DNA of 64,000 nt from UBA2330 sp035443185 (GCA_035443185.1 DAORRV010000008.1:1-64000); one strand, 5' to 3'. Counted from the first letter of the stretch, positions 28,954 through 38,057 are shown. A program made the numbers and translations. Notes: a model not told the origin generated them from the letters alone.

Positions 28954-29874
28954 TTAGTTAATTTTATTTTTATCAGTTTTTACTTCATTTACAACATAGC
29001 TATTCATAAGGTCAAGCATTGAGATAACACTGTTAAGATTTATTGACTCTTTTTTAAAAGCAACTTTGACAGTTTCCATTCCGAGTAATGTATAAAATGG
29101 TATTAGTGATGGAAGTTCTTTATATATAGAATTTAAATGATTGGAAATTGTCTCAATATCATTTCTTTCAAATGGACCTGTTAGTGAATTTACCAGTCCG
29201 TTTTCAGAGATATTTTCAATAGTGTTTTTTACTATTGGTTTAAAGATCTCAAAAGAAATACTTTTGTCAATTCCGATAGATCCAAGTAATTCCGCTGATA
29301 TATTCATCAGTGTTACTAAGAAATTTGAAGACACTACGCAAGCTGAATGATAAAGAAATTTTTTATCAGCAGGAATTTCAAGTATATTTGATTCAAGTTC
29401 TTTTGCAATAACTTTAAATAACTCCACGCAATCTTTGTCTCCTTCAATTCCAAAATAAATTTCAGAAAGCAGATGTTTATTCTCCGTACTGACAGAATCA
29501 AATGTCTGGATAGGATGCATTGAACCGGTAAAACTTTCTCTAAAATTTTCATTTAAAAAAAGAGCAGATGATTCTGACCCTGATGTATGTATAAAATATT
29601 TACCGGATATATCAGCACCTGAATCAGAAATTTCTTTTAATACATTTTTTATAAATCTGTCCTGTACGCAGATAAAAATTATATCAGAAGATTCAATGAA
29701 ATTTTTATCAACTGATTCTGAAGAGACCAATGGAATTAATTTTTTAGATACTCTTTCCAGATTATCCGGATTTCTGTCTGTTAAAAAATTTACATGGTAC
29801 CCGATAGCACTTAATTCAAACGCAAATGCAGATCCAACCTTTCCTGCACCTATAATGTAAATTCTTTTATTCAT
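28954..29874 (-). CDS. Rossmann-fold DUF2520 oxidoreductase-like protein
   Basis: A 306-residue cytosolic protein. An N-terminal NAD(P)-binding fold shows the GAGKVGSAFA nucleotide loop (9-18). The DUF2520 helical domain makes up the C-terminal half, with GSMHPIQTF and FLYHSACVVSSNFLV motifs resembling the ProC/6-phosphogluconate dehydrogenase superfamily. The substrate is unknown. Its start overlaps the end of dtd by 8 bp, so the two are translationally coupled. Confidence 0.85.
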   Translation of the reverse strand: MNKRIYIIGAGKVGSAFAFELSAIGYHVNFLTDRNPDNLERVSKKLIPLVSSESVDKNFIESSDIIFICVQDRFIKNVLKEISDSGADISGKYFIHTSGSESSALFLNENFRESFTGSMHPIQTFDSVSTENKHLLSEIYFGIEGDKDCVELFKVIAKELESNILEIPADKKFLYHSACVVSSNFLVTLMNISAELLGSIGIDKSISFEIFKPIVKNTIENISENGLVNSLTGPFERNDIETISNHLNSIYKELPSLIPFYTLLGMETVKVAFKKESINLNSVISMLDLMNSYVVNEVKTDKNKIN

Positions 29875-30325
29875 TAAATTTTTTTTCTAGTAAAATTGTA
29901 ACAGGTCCGAGATTTGTCAAAGAGATATTCATCTTTGCTGCGAAGATACCGCTCTTTATTTTTTCGGAACTGTATAAATTAGCTAATTCAGATTTAGTTT
30001 TCTCATATAAAATTTCTGCAATTTCTGGAGACTCTGCAGATGTAAAACTCGGTCGGTTTCCACTCTTCTTTGTCTCAGCGCAAAGTGTGAATTGTGAAAT
30101 CAGCATTATCTCACCGTTTATATCTTTTATATTTAAATTCATCTTATCATTTTCATCAGCAAAAATTCTTATCTCTGTTAATTTTCTCGCAATATACTTT
30201 AATTCATTTTCAGTATCACCTTTACTGATCCCAAGTAATACCAGTAAACCCAGCCCTATACTACTATGAACTTTACCTTCTATTTTTACTTCAGCATTAG
30301 ATACTCTTTGAATCACAGCAATCAT
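29867..30325 (-). CDS. dtd: D-aminoacyl-tRNA deacylase
   Basis: Removes D-amino acids (and glycine from tRNA-Ala) mischarged to tRNA. The 152-residue length is typical. The N-terminus MIAVIQRVSNAEVKI, the catalytic-face motif SQFTLCAETKKSGNRPSF and the Gly-cisPro motif in NLGPVT at the C-terminus are all present. The start overlaps the prmC stop by 4 bp. Confidence 0.95.
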   Translation of the reverse strand: MIAVIQRVSNAEVKIEGKVHSSIGLGLLVLLGISKGDTENELKYIARKLTEIRIFADENDKMNLNIKDINGEIMLISQFTLCAETKKSGNRPSFTSAESPEIAEILYEKTKSELANLYSSEKIKSGIFAAKMNISLTNLGPVTILLEKKFNE

Positions 30326-31221
30326 TTTTCGGCTTTTAATATTCTGAAAATATCGCTGTAATCTTTATAAAATTTATATTTCATTATCTCATACTTTCTT
30401 AATAAAACCTCAAGACTTTCCCTTTGTCTGTATCCGATTTCACAAAACAATTTACCTGAAAATTCTAAGTCACTAAATATTTCAAATATCTTACTATAAA
30501 AATTTAATCCGTTTTTATCATCAGTCAAAGCAGTCTTAGGTTCATAATTTCTGATCTCGTCCGGGAGTTTTTCCCATTCAGCTATAGAAATATATGGCGG
30601 GTTTGAGATTATGTAATCATAATTCTTTTTTAATCTGGGAATATCAAATACATCTCTACAATAAAGAGTAATTTCTTTTCCGCTTATTCCGTTTAATTCC
30701 AAATTCTTTTTGGCAATAATAAGTGCTTTTTCAGATTTATCAATAGAAAATATTTCATAAGAAATATTTTGCTCACCTAATTTTTTCCCTAAAGCAATAG
30801 CTATACATCCTGACCCTGTTCCAATTTCAAAAATGCTTACTGATTTTTTTCCACTTGCGGAAATGTCTTCCAAAACTCTTTCGACAAGTAATTCAGTTTC
30901 CTGTCTGGGTATCAATACATTTCTGTCAAGACTTATATCATAACCAAAAAAATTCGTCCTGCCCAGAATATACTGGAGCGGTTCATTACTGATCCTCCTC
31001 GAAATTAATTTTCTAAACTCATTTTCCTCAGATGGTTTTACCGGCTTTTCATAATTAACATAAAGATCAAGTCTTTTACTGTTCATGACATAACAAAGAA
31101 GTAATTCAGCATTTAACCTGGCATCAATTATATTATTTTCATCAAGATCCGATACAGCTTTTTTTAGTATTTCAAGAACGGTTATAAATTGATTTTTATC
31201 CGTAGTATTATTTTCGGTCAT
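30322..31221 (-). CDS. prmC: Release factor glutamine methyltransferase
   Basis: Methylates the glutamine of the GGQ motif in peptide chain release factors RF1/RF2 using S-adenosylmethionine. The 299 residues contain the SAM-binding motif FEIGTGSGCIAIAL and the substrate-binding NPPY motif (ISNPPYIS). prfA, often adjacent elsewhere, is not here. It overlaps the upstream amidohydrolase-like gene by 14 bp and dtd by 4 bp, within a compact minus-strand operon. Confidence 0.95.
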   Translation of the reverse strand: MTENNTTDKNQFITVLEILKKAVSDLDENNIIDARLNAELLLCYVMNSKRLDLYVNYEKPVKPSEENEFRKLISRRISNEPLQYILGRTNFFGYDISLDRNVLIPRQETELLVERVLEDISASGKKSVSIFEIGTGSGCIAIALGKKLGEQNISYEIFSIDKSEKALIIAKKNLELNGISGKEITLYCRDVFDIPRLKKNYDYIISNPPYISIAEWEKLPDEIRNYEPKTALTDDKNGLNFYSKIFEIFSDLEFSGKLFCEIGYRQRESLEVLLRKYEIMKYKFYKDYSDIFRILKAEK

Positions 31222-32911
31222 TTATAGAACTCAATAAATTTTTGTCTTCATATACTATCCTGCCGCTCAAAATTGTTCTGATTACTTTTGTATTTAAAAG
31301 TTCTTTACTGTCAGAATTGAAAATATCTTTTGAGATCACGATCATATCTGCAAATTTTCCTTTCTCTATAGTTCCTTTAATATTTTCTTCAAATGCAGCA
31401 TAGGCTGGCCAAACTGTGTATGATTTTACAGCTTCAAGTAAACTTATTTTTTGGTCAGTATTATTTCCCTGTATCTTTAATGTGTCAGTTCTTTGTCTTG
31501 TAGTAAGATAATATAACTGAACAAACGGATTTATCTGGTGCATTGGAAAATCAGATGCCGATACAAGCATACCTGATGATTTTAATAGTGAATTCCAAAG
31601 TCCAATCTTCTTAAGTGTCTCTGCATTTATTAACTCTTCGGTGATCTGTAGATCTGTAATGGTAACATCAGGTCTGACTGAAGGAATTACTTTTAATTCA
31701 CCAAATCTGGATATATCTTTTGCATCTAACACTTCACAAAATTCAAGAACAGTCCTTGAGTCTGTCAGATTTTTTTCTTTTGAAACACTTTCAATAATAT
31801 TTAATGAACTGTTTACAGCTTTATCACCAACTGCTTTTATAGAAAACTGAAATTTTTTATCTGCAGCTTTATTAAAAATATTTTTGATCTCATCGTCCGT
31901 CAGATACGGAAGACTTTTTTTAGGTTCATTTTTATAATCTTCAAACAAAACCGCTTTTTGATTTATCAATAGCCCGTCATAATCGACTGTAATAGCTCTT
32001 ACTGTTAAATGATCTTTATAACCGACTTCAATACCTTTATTCAAATAAAGATCGACTAATGATGTTTCTTCTCCAGATAAAACTGCATATACTCTCAAAG
32101 GAAATCTATTACCGTCGATCAGCTCCTTGATTATTTCTATTCCTTCCTGCCCTATACTTCTGTCATGTACTTCCGTAATTCCATACTTTAAAATTTCCTG
32201 TACACCTGTCTCGACCCGCTTTATCATTTCACTTTTAAGCAGACCCGGCATATTGTCTTTTACAATATTAATTGCATCATTAAAAAGAAGACCCGTAAGT
32301 TCTCCATTATCATCAGTAAATATTTCACCATTTCCTGGAGCTTTTGTATCCTTTGTGATAGTCAATACTCTCATCGCTCTGCTGTTTAAAAGTGCAGTGG
32401 AAAAAGTACCATTTACAATAAACACATTAAAATTTGGAGCAATCTGATCCAGAAAAGTTTTATCAAATTTTGCATAATCCTCGTCAGTAAATACTGATTC
32501 ATTATATCCATATCCGCCAATCCATTCTCCTTCAGATGCAATTTTGGTTCGTTCAATGATTAACTGTTTTATCTCATCAAGGCTCTTTGCATATGAGAGA
32601 TTTATATAATTCAGATTCTTTGAAAACTCAATGATTGAACCCTCCGAATCGGTAAAACCTGGAAGTACAGTTGCACCTTTCAGATCAATAGTTTCTTCAG
32701 CTTTATATTTATCAGTCAGCTCTTCTGTAGTCCCTGTTTCCATTATCTTGCCTTCTTTAATGGCAACAGCTTCCACTACTTTATTATCGTTGTTCATTGT
32801 ATAGATCTTTCCGTTAATATACATTACATCCGGCTTTTCAGAACATCCGCTAAATATCAGCATTGCCGTAAAGATAAGTAAGATTGAAAAGCGATTTATT
32901 AATTTTTTCAT
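31208..32911 (-). CDS. Amidohydrolase_3-type lipoprotein, metal site lost
   Basis: A 567-residue lipoprotein (lipobox IFSGC, Cys23) with the fold of YtcJ-like amidohydrolases: an N-terminal small beta domain (MYINGKIYTM), the barrel, and the C-terminal KGKFADMIVIS segment. The residues that bind metal in this family are replaced. The usual DSHGH reads DSEGS (E90, S92), the conserved His after the VDG segment is Ser171, VHAIGD reads IKAVGD (K359), and IEHAQ reads LEFCE (F391). Only the late SDFP aspartate (D454) remains. The frame is otherwise intact over the full family length, so it is a likely pseudoenzyme rather than a decayed gene. It heads the prmC-dtd-DUF2520 operon. Confidence 0.82.
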   Translation of the reverse strand: MKKLINRFSILLIFTAMLIFSGCSEKPDVMYINGKIYTMNNDNKVVEAVAIKEGKIMETGTTEELTDKYKAEETIDLKGATVLPGFTDSEGSIIEFSKNLNYINLSYAKSLDEIKQLIIERTKIASEGEWIGGYGYNESVFTDEDYAKFDKTFLDQIAPNFNVFIVNGTFSTALLNSRAMRVLTITKDTKAPGNGEIFTDDNGELTGLLFNDAINIVKDNMPGLLKSEMIKRVETGVQEILKYGITEVHDRSIGQEGIEIIKELIDGNRFPLRVYAVLSGEETSLVDLYLNKGIEVGYKDHLTVRAITVDYDGLLINQKAVLFEDYKNEPKKSLPYLTDDEIKNIFNKAADKKFQFSIKAVGDKAVNSSLNIIESVSKEKNLTDSRTVLEFCEVLDAKDISRFGELKVIPSVRPDVTITDLQITEELINAETLKKIGLWNSLLKSSGMLVSASDFPMHQINPFVQLYYLTTRQRTDTLKIQGNNTDQKISLLEAVKSYTVWPAYAAFEENIKGTIEKGKFADMIVISKDIFNSDSKELLNTKVIRTILSGRIVYEDKNLLSSINDRK

Positions 32912-33059
32912 TTATATAGTTGGTTTTGAATTCAGTAAAACTAACTAAATCAATCAAATAATTAAATACATTACATAACCTCTTTAAAGTAAAGATATTT
33001 AACATTGGTATTGCTTAATATAATCTATATACATATTTTTACGCAAATAATTAAATTTT

Positions 33060-33512
33060 ATGAAAAAGAATTTTGCAATGAAAAAGCTTTATTATTCTAT
33101 CAGTGAAGTAAGTAGAATAATAGAACTTGAGCAATACGTTCTGAGATACTGGGAAACAGAATTTGAATTGCTCAGACCGGCTAAAAATCTTGCCGGAAAC
33201 AGAGTCTATACAAACAAAGATATCAAACTGATTCTGAACATTAAGAAATTGCTTCGGGAAGAAAAATACACAATCGAAGGTGCAAAACAACATTTAAAAA
33301 ATTTTTATCAGAAAGAAGAACAGGAAAATACAAGACCGGTTTCACAAACACGTGAAAGTAATTCCGTGAGGAATGGAAGCGAAATGAGCTTGTTTGAGCC
33401 CTCAACTTCTGAACCTGAAGAAACCGAAAACATAACTAAAAATCCTAACCTCAAAGATGATCTTATACAGTTAAGATCTTTCTTAACTAATCTCTTAAAA
33501 GATATATCCTAA
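33060..33512 (+). CDS. MerR-family transcriptional regulator
   Basis: A 150-residue DNA-binding protein. The N-terminal winged helix-turn-helix (about 8-78: YYSISEVSRIIELEQYVLRYW, then NRVYTNKDIKLI) is typical of MerR proteins. The C-terminal half is acidic and low in complexity, with no cysteine pair for metal sensing, so the inducer is unknown. Compact MerR proteins of this form are common single-copy genes in Bacteroidota. It is divergent from the amidohydrolase operon (148-bp AT-rich gap) and is followed by a long hairpin. Confidence 0.85.
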   Translation: MKKNFAMKKLYYSISEVSRIIELEQYVLRYWETEFELLRPAKNLAGNRVYTNKDIKLILNIKKLLREEKYTIEGAKQHLKNFYQKEEQENTRPVSQTRESNSVRNGSEMSLFEPSTSEPEETENITKNPNLKDDLIQLRSFLTNLLKDIS

Positions 33513-33515
33513 CCG

Positions 33516-33564
33516 CTTTAAAGATAAAGTGCTTATATTCCCAGTAAGCACTTTATCTTTAAAG
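33516..33564. terminator. 20-bp perfect hairpin after the MerR gene
   Basis: Bases 33516-33535 pair perfectly with 33545-33564 around a 9-base loop, starting 4 bases after the MerR stop. There is no T tract on either side beyond the stem's own Ts, so termination is likely but the long stem could also stabilise the mRNA 3' end. Confidence 0.7.
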
Positions 33565-33615
33565 TGCAGAGTCCTTTAATTCCATTTCACTAAAATTTAA
33601 GTTCCGCTCAATTCA

Positions 33616-34755
33616 ATGAATTTATTAATTGCAAAAAAAGATGCTGTAAAAATAATTCTTAATAATCAGTTATTAATAAATTCTGATCTGAATGGATCGA
33701 AAGATTCAATTCTAAAAATCATTTCACAGCTTGGTTATATTCAGATAGATACAATATCCGTTACTGAAAGATCTGTAAATCATATAATATGGTCAAGAGC
33801 CGGAAAATTTGAAAGGAGTAATATTAATGAATTATTTCTGGAGGGTAAAATATTTGAATACTGGAGTCATGCTGCGGCTATACTTCCCATGACTGATTAC
33901 AGATATTCCATAATTTTTAAAAATTATTATATTGAGAGATATGGGTCATTTAAAAAAAGTAATAATCGTTTACTGAAATTAGTAAAAGACAGGATAAAAT
34001 CAGAAGGTCCTCTGATGTCAAGAGATTTTGAAGATAAAAGAACTGGAACTTCAGGTTGGTGGAACAGAAAACCTGCGAAAGAAGCTCTTGAATTCTTATT
34101 CTTTTCAGGAGAACTGATGGTTAAAGAACGCACGGGTTTTCAAAAAGTCTATGATCTTACTGAAAGAGTTTTACCTTCAGGCATTGATGATTCAATTCCA
34201 ACAAAAGAAGAATATCATAAGCATTTAATTTTATCTTCAATCAAAGCAAATGGAATAATTTCCGGAAAAGAAATAGCTTACCTGAAAAGGAATGACAAGA
34301 AAGTATTTTCTGAAGTAATAAATGAATTGATAGAAGATAAACAGGTCTGTGAAATCACAATCAATGGAGTAAATGACATTAACTATTTTACTAAACCTGA
34401 ATTACTGGAACTGAAAATTTCCGACAGGTCAGGATTAAAAATACTATCTCCATTTGATAATCTCATCATTCAAAGAGAAAGAATTAAACAAATTTTTAAA
34501 TTTGATTTTCTGCTTGAATGTTATTTGCCTCAATCTAAGCGGAAATATGGTTACTTCTCGATGCCTGTACTTTATAACAATGAGTTTTTAGGAAGGATTG
34601 ATATGAAATCTGACAGAAAAATTAAGACTCTAAAAGTTAATAAATTTTATCCTGAGAATGAAATAAAACTCAGCAACACTCAAATGAAAAAATTAAATTC
34701 TCTTTTACAAGAGTATGCAGAATTTACCGGTTGTGAAAAAGTTGAATGGATTTAA
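33616..34755 (+). CDS. YcaQ/AlkX-like DNA glycosylase (HTH_42)
   Basis: A 379-residue winged-helix protein of the DUF1006/HTH_42 family. Characterised relatives (E. coli YcaQ/AlkX and AZL) are DNA glycosylases that unhook interstrand crosslinks or remove bulky alkyl bases. The catalytic Q-hydrophobic-D motif of the AlkX branch is visible as YIQID near residue 37. Other landmarks are WSHAAAILPM and SPFDNLIIQRER. It is monocistronic, 104 bp downstream of the MerR gene. ATG start. Confidence 0.85.
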   Translation: MNLLIAKKDAVKIILNNQLLINSDLNGSKDSILKIISQLGYIQIDTISVTERSVNHIIWSRAGKFERSNINELFLEGKIFEYWSHAAAILPMTDYRYSIIFKNYYIERYGSFKKSNNRLLKLVKDRIKSEGPLMSRDFEDKRTGTSGWWNRKPAKEALEFLFFSGELMVKERTGFQKVYDLTERVLPSGIDDSIPTKEEYHKHLILSSIKANGIISGKEIAYLKRNDKKVFSEVINELIEDKQVCEITINGVNDINYFTKPELLELKISDRSGLKILSPFDNLIIQRERIKQIFKFDFLLECYLPQSKRKYGYFSMPVLYNNEFLGRIDMKSDRKIKTLKVNKFYPENEIKLSNTQMKKLNSLLQEYAEFTGCEKVEWI

Positions 34756-34791
34756 AATTCATTGGAATTATTATCTGAAAGATTAATCCGG

Positions 34792-34819
34792 AATAATTAT
34801 ATATTTTATAATTATTTTT
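34792..34819 (+). terminator. AT-only hairpin between convergent genes
   Basis: A 10-bp stem AATAATTATA/TATAATTATT (34792-34801 with 34807-34816) followed by Ts, placed between the convergent YcaQ-like and PIG-L genes. The all-AT stem is weak. Confidence 0.4.
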
Positions 34820-35528
34820 ATTTATCCAAATTTTCAAACAAGCTTTTTAAAACCGGATCATGGTCTTCCTGAAATATTTCAAAATTTACTTTATGCTTTA
34901 TGAAATTTTTAATATTGCTTTTTTCAATAGTTTCAGAAAATGTAACATAACAATCTAATGAATCAATAGCCTTTTGAATATCAGAATCCTCAGTCTCTAT
35001 CACACAATCAATTTCACTTTCTGTTGAAAAACTAAGTTTAAAAAATTCTGAAACTTCCGAATCCTCTTTTGTCACTGTAATAAACGCTAATCTTTTGAGG
35101 AACTTTTGTTCAGTTCTTAACCGGCAAAAAACTGATTTTATTACTCCATGCATTACAAGATGATCCTGAAATCCGCTGATTCCGTGGACAGGATATGAAA
35201 CGATAACATCAGGTTTGATTTTCATAATCTCATCTTCAACTACTTTTTCAATATCTTCCGGATTCATTTCTTTCATTCCGCTGTCAGGCAGATCCAGAAC
35301 AGTCATACCGGTTAGTCCTAAGACTTTCTCAACATTTTTCATTTCATTGAATCGCACTTCACCCATTTCCTCAACGGAATAATTATATTTGAACCTCTGT
35401 TTCGTAGCACCACCTTTGGTAAGTGTGAGAAGATAGACTTCATGTCCTTCTCTTAATTGCTTTGACATAGCATGAGCAACTCCGAAAGATTCGTCATCAG
35501 GATGCGGAAATACATATAATATTTTCAT
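34818..35528 (-). CDS. PIG-L/LmbE-family deacetylase
   Basis: A 236-residue zinc-dependent N-acetylglucosaminyl deacetylase-fold protein. The metal motif HPDDESFG lies at the N-terminus and the later ligand region is GFQDHLVMH. Family members deacetylate GlcNAc conjugates, including the BshB/MshB steps of bacillithiol and mycothiol synthesis; whether this one makes a low-molecular-weight thiol is not shown by the sequence. It is the last gene of the marR-led operon, 12 bp after the FMN reductase. Confidence 0.82.
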   Translation of the reverse strand: MKILYVFPHPDDESFGVAHAMSKQLREGHEVYLLTLTKGGATKQRFKYNYSVEEMGEVRFNEMKNVEKVLGLTGMTVLDLPDSGMKEMNPEDIEKVVEDEIMKIKPDVIVSYPVHGISGFQDHLVMHGVIKSVFCRLRTEQKFLKRLAFITVTKEDSEVSEFFKLSFSTESEIDCVIETEDSDIQKAIDSLDCYVTFSETIEKSNIKNFIKHKVNFEIFQEDHDPVLKSLFENLDK

Positions 35529-35540
35529 AATAATTTTTAA

Positions 35541-36098
35541 TTAATTTTTGTTTGTAAAATTCAAAATCCAGCTTTCAAAAGCTTTCATATATTTATCTAA
35601 ATGTTCTAAAGTAGTTTCATCTTTTATTAAAAGATTTTCATCAAATATAGTGCTGCTTTTTCTGATCTGAATAGCAGGTCTGTTCATACATATCATATTA
35701 ACGGATACTGCAATGTGTCTGAAATGAGCCTGCGCTCCGGCAGTTCCTGAAAGTCCGCCTGAAGCTCCCATAATTGCACAGGGTTTTTCAAATAAAGGTG
35801 ATACCTTTCTGGAAGCCCAGTCAATTGCATTCTTTATTACACCAGTAACAGAAGCGTTATATTCAGGCAAAACAAATAACAATGCATCAGATTCATCAAT
35901 TGCAGATTTAAATTTTTCTACTTCGTCCGGAATTCCATTCTTTTCAAGATCATGATTATAAAACGGAATTTTACTTATGTCATAAATTCTAATGTCCATA
36001 AATTCTTTTGACAGCTCTTTAGCATTTTTCAAAAGAGCTGTATTAAAAGAATTTTCCCTTAAGCTACCTGATATTCCAATTACTTTTAATTTATTCAA
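35541..36098 (-). CDS. NADPH-dependent FMN reductase
   Basis: A 185-residue flavodoxin-like reductase that uses NAD(P)H to reduce FMN, quinones or chromate-like acceptors. The phosphate-binding loop GISGSLRENSFN is at the N-terminus, and LPEYNASVTGVIKNAIDW and GASGGLSGTAGAQ motifs follow. Its context with pirin, YceI and MarR suggests a role in quinone or electrophile stress, which is inference. Confidence 0.9.
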   Translation of the reverse strand: MNKLKVIGISGSLRENSFNTALLKNAKELSKEFMDIRIYDISKIPFYNHDLEKNGIPDEVEKFKSAIDESDALLFVLPEYNASVTGVIKNAIDWASRKVSPLFEKPCAIMGASGGLSGTAGAQAHFRHIAVSVNMICMNRPAIQIRKSSTIFDENLLIKDETTLEHLDKYMKAFESWILNFTNKN

Positions 36099-36135
36099 TT
36101 TTTTATATCATGATAATTATTTAAACTGCATTACA

Positions 36136-36846
36136 TTAATTCATTGGAACTTCAATAAATAATACCTTACTGTTTTCTTTAAAATTAATCTCAAATGAAT
36201 CTGTGTCTTCTATCCCTACTGCATCTCTTTTGTTTAATATTTCTCCGTCAATTTCAACTTTACCCTCTATTACAAAAAAATAAACACCATTACCTTCAGA
36301 CTTAACTTCATATTTTAAAGTTACATCTTTATCAGTATCGGAAATTGAGAAAAATGCATTCTGATTGATCCAAAGAATACCATCATTTTTTTCAGGTGAC
36401 ACGACAGTATGTATCTTATTTTTTCTTTCAGAAGGATCAAATACTTTCTGATCATATCTTGGCTCAATATTTTTTACTTTTGGGAAAACCCATATCTGAA
36501 GTAAATTCACTTCCTCAGTGTTGGAATTATTAAACTCCGAATGAGTCAATCCGCTGCCTGCAGACATAATTTGAATTTCATTTTGCTTTATTACTTCTTT
36601 ATTTCCTGTGCTGTCTTCATGAGCGAGTTCTCCTTTCAAAGGAATGGTTACGATCTCCATGTTATCATGTGGATGTTTACCAAAACCCATTTTAGGTTGA
36701 ACTATATCATCATTCAGAACTCTTAGTGTTCCGAAACGTATTTTCTCCGGATCATAATAGTTTGCAAAACTAAAAGAATGTTTTGCCTTAAGCCAGCCAT
36801 GATCAGCACTTCCTCTGTCTTCAGATTTGAATATTCTTTTTTTCAT
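36136..36846 (-). CDS. Pirin-family cupin protein
   Basis: A 236-residue bicupin with the pirin iron-site motifs FGKHPHDNMEIVT and SAGSGLTHSEFN, providing His, His, His and Glu ligands. Bacterial pirins such as YhhW have quercetin dioxygenase activity or act as regulators. It lies 2 bp downstream of the YceI gene in the marR-led operon. Confidence 0.92.
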   Translation of the reverse strand: MKKRIFKSEDRGSADHGWLKAKHSFSFANYYDPEKIRFGTLRVLNDDIVQPKMGFGKHPHDNMEIVTIPLKGELAHEDSTGNKEVIKQNEIQIMSAGSGLTHSEFNNSNTEEVNLLQIWVFPKVKNIEPRYDQKVFDPSERKNKIHTVVSPEKNDGILWINQNAFFSISDTDKDVTLKYEVKSEGNGVYFFVIEGKVEIDGEILNKRDAVGIEDTDSFEINFKENSKVLFIEVPMN

Positions 36847-36848
36847 TT

Positions 36849-37529
36849 TTATAATGTAGTTATGTTAAATTTAATTTGAAAATTATCACTTATTAATTTA
36901 TCCCCCAGGTTTTCAAAAAATTTCCCTGATCTGTACTGTATATCCCATAATGTTCTGTCAATTTCAAAATCAGCAGTCGCTGTCACTATACCATCAGATA
37001 TTTTGATTACCGCAGGAAATGTAATTTCTTTACTTATCCCTTTGATACTAAGGTCTCCTGTGACATTATACTTATCACCACTGACTTTACTTACTGATGT
37101 AATATTAAATTTACCTTTAGGGTGCTTATCTGATGCAAAAAAATCTTCTGACTTTAAATGATTCGTTAGTTTTGTATTTGACTCAGCATCTTCTATATCG
37201 AGTACTTTTATCGTAGTAAAATCAATTTCAAAACTTCCCCCTGTAACTTCATTCTCATCAACAAATATTTCGCCATTAGTAATATCAACAGTACCGTTGT
37301 GCTCACCTGTAACTTTTTTCCCTACCCACTCTACATTACTCTTCTCTGTAGAAATTTCCTTCTTTTCTCCTTCATTTGTAACAGTCGGTTTGTTTTTCAG
37401 ATTTGCTGAATTTTCATTTTTCTCAGAATTCTTTTTTGTCATATCTGTTTCTTTTGAATCTGAACATCCTGCTGCAACAAATACTGCTATTAACATCAGG
37501 ATTACACTTAATGATTTTAATTTTTTCAT
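36849..37529 (-). CDS. YceI-family lipoprotein
   Basis: A 226-residue lipoprotein: signal peptide with lipobox VAAGC (Cys22), a charged Lys/Asn/Glu-rich linker to about residue 60, then the YceI lipocalin-like domain (SNVEWVGKKVTGEHNGTVDI region to the end). YceI proteins bind isoprenoid chains such as quinones in the periplasm. The start codon abuts a 7-bp tandem array that occupies the whole gap to marR. Confidence 0.92.
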   Translation of the reverse strand: MKKLKSLSVILMLIAVFVAAGCSDSKETDMTKKNSEKNENSANLKNKPTVTNEGEKKEISTEKSNVEWVGKKVTGEHNGTVDITNGEIFVDENEVTGGSFEIDFTTIKVLDIEDAESNTKLTNHLKSEDFFASDKHPKGKFNITSVSKVSGDKYNVTGDLSIKGISKEITFPAVIKISDGIVTATADFEIDRTLWDIQYRSGKFFENLGDKLISDNFQIKFNITTL

Positions 37530-37560
37530 TTTTTATTTTTTATTTTTTATTTTTTATTTT
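37528..37560. repeat. Heptanucleotide array (TTTTTAT-type) before YceI gene
   Basis: An A recurs exactly every 7 bases (37528, 37535, 37542, 37549, 37556) in an otherwise all-T strand, giving about 4.5 units of 7 bp. It fills the space between the marR stop and the YceI gene start, where the ribosome-binding region of the YceI gene would lie (minus strand, AAAAATA units). Confidence 0.85.
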
Positions 37561-37561
37561 A

Positions 37562-38011
37562 CTAACCTCTCAGCTTATCTAAAAGATCGTTTAAAATTTT
37601 TACTTCTTGTAAATTTAAATGGATATAACTTTTTTCATTATTATTTATTTCACTGTCTAGTTTTTTCAATAGTTCTAATCCTTTTTCACTGATCATTACA
37701 TCAGCACATCTTTTGTCTTCAAAGTTTATTTTTCTTACTACCAGTTTTTTATCCTCCAGCTTGTCAATAATTCTTGATGCATTTGACATCTTGTCAAGCA
37801 TCCTGTCTATTATCATATTTACTGTAGATGGATTCGGATGCTGACCTCTGAGAATCCTCAATACATTATACTGCTGTATAGTAAGGTTCTTAACTTTTAG
37901 TAACTCATTTGTTTTGAAGTTCATTTTGTTTCCGGTATAAACAAGATTAATTATCAGCTTTGTATACTCAGAGTTAAACTTCTTCTGTTTTATTTCATCT
38001 TCTATTTTCAT
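37562..38011 (-). CDS. MarR-family transcriptional regulator
   Basis: A 149-residue winged-helix regulator. The recognition region is around NVLRILRGQHPNPSTVNM and DKMSNASRIIDKLEDKKLV, followed by the wing (FEDKRCADVMISEKG). It leads a five-gene minus-strand operon: YceI lipoprotein, pirin, FMN reductase and PIG-L deacetylase. Palindromes just upstream of its start codon are good candidates for its own operator. A cysteine (Cys123-like, in CADVM) lies in the wing, but redox sensing is only a possibility. Confidence 0.92.
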   Translation of the reverse strand: MKIEDEIKQKKFNSEYTKLIINLVYTGNKMNFKTNELLKVKNLTIQQYNVLRILRGQHPNPSTVNMIIDRMLDKMSNASRIIDKLEDKKLVVRKINFEDKRCADVMISEKGLELLKKLDSEINNNEKSYIHLNLQEVKILNDLLDKLRG

Positions 38012-38018
38012 TCATACA

Positions 38019-38040
38019 AATATATGTATATACATATATT
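38019..38040. promoter_or_regulatory. Perfect 22-bp palindrome, candidate MarR operator
   Basis: The 22 bases centred between 38029 and 38030 (core ATATGTATATACATAT) are self-complementary over their full length. They lie 8 bp before the marR start codon, in the divergent gap with the DUF6265 gene. MarR-type regulators usually bind such palindromes. Confidence 0.65.
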
Positions 38041-38057
38041 ATGTCAATACTAAATTA

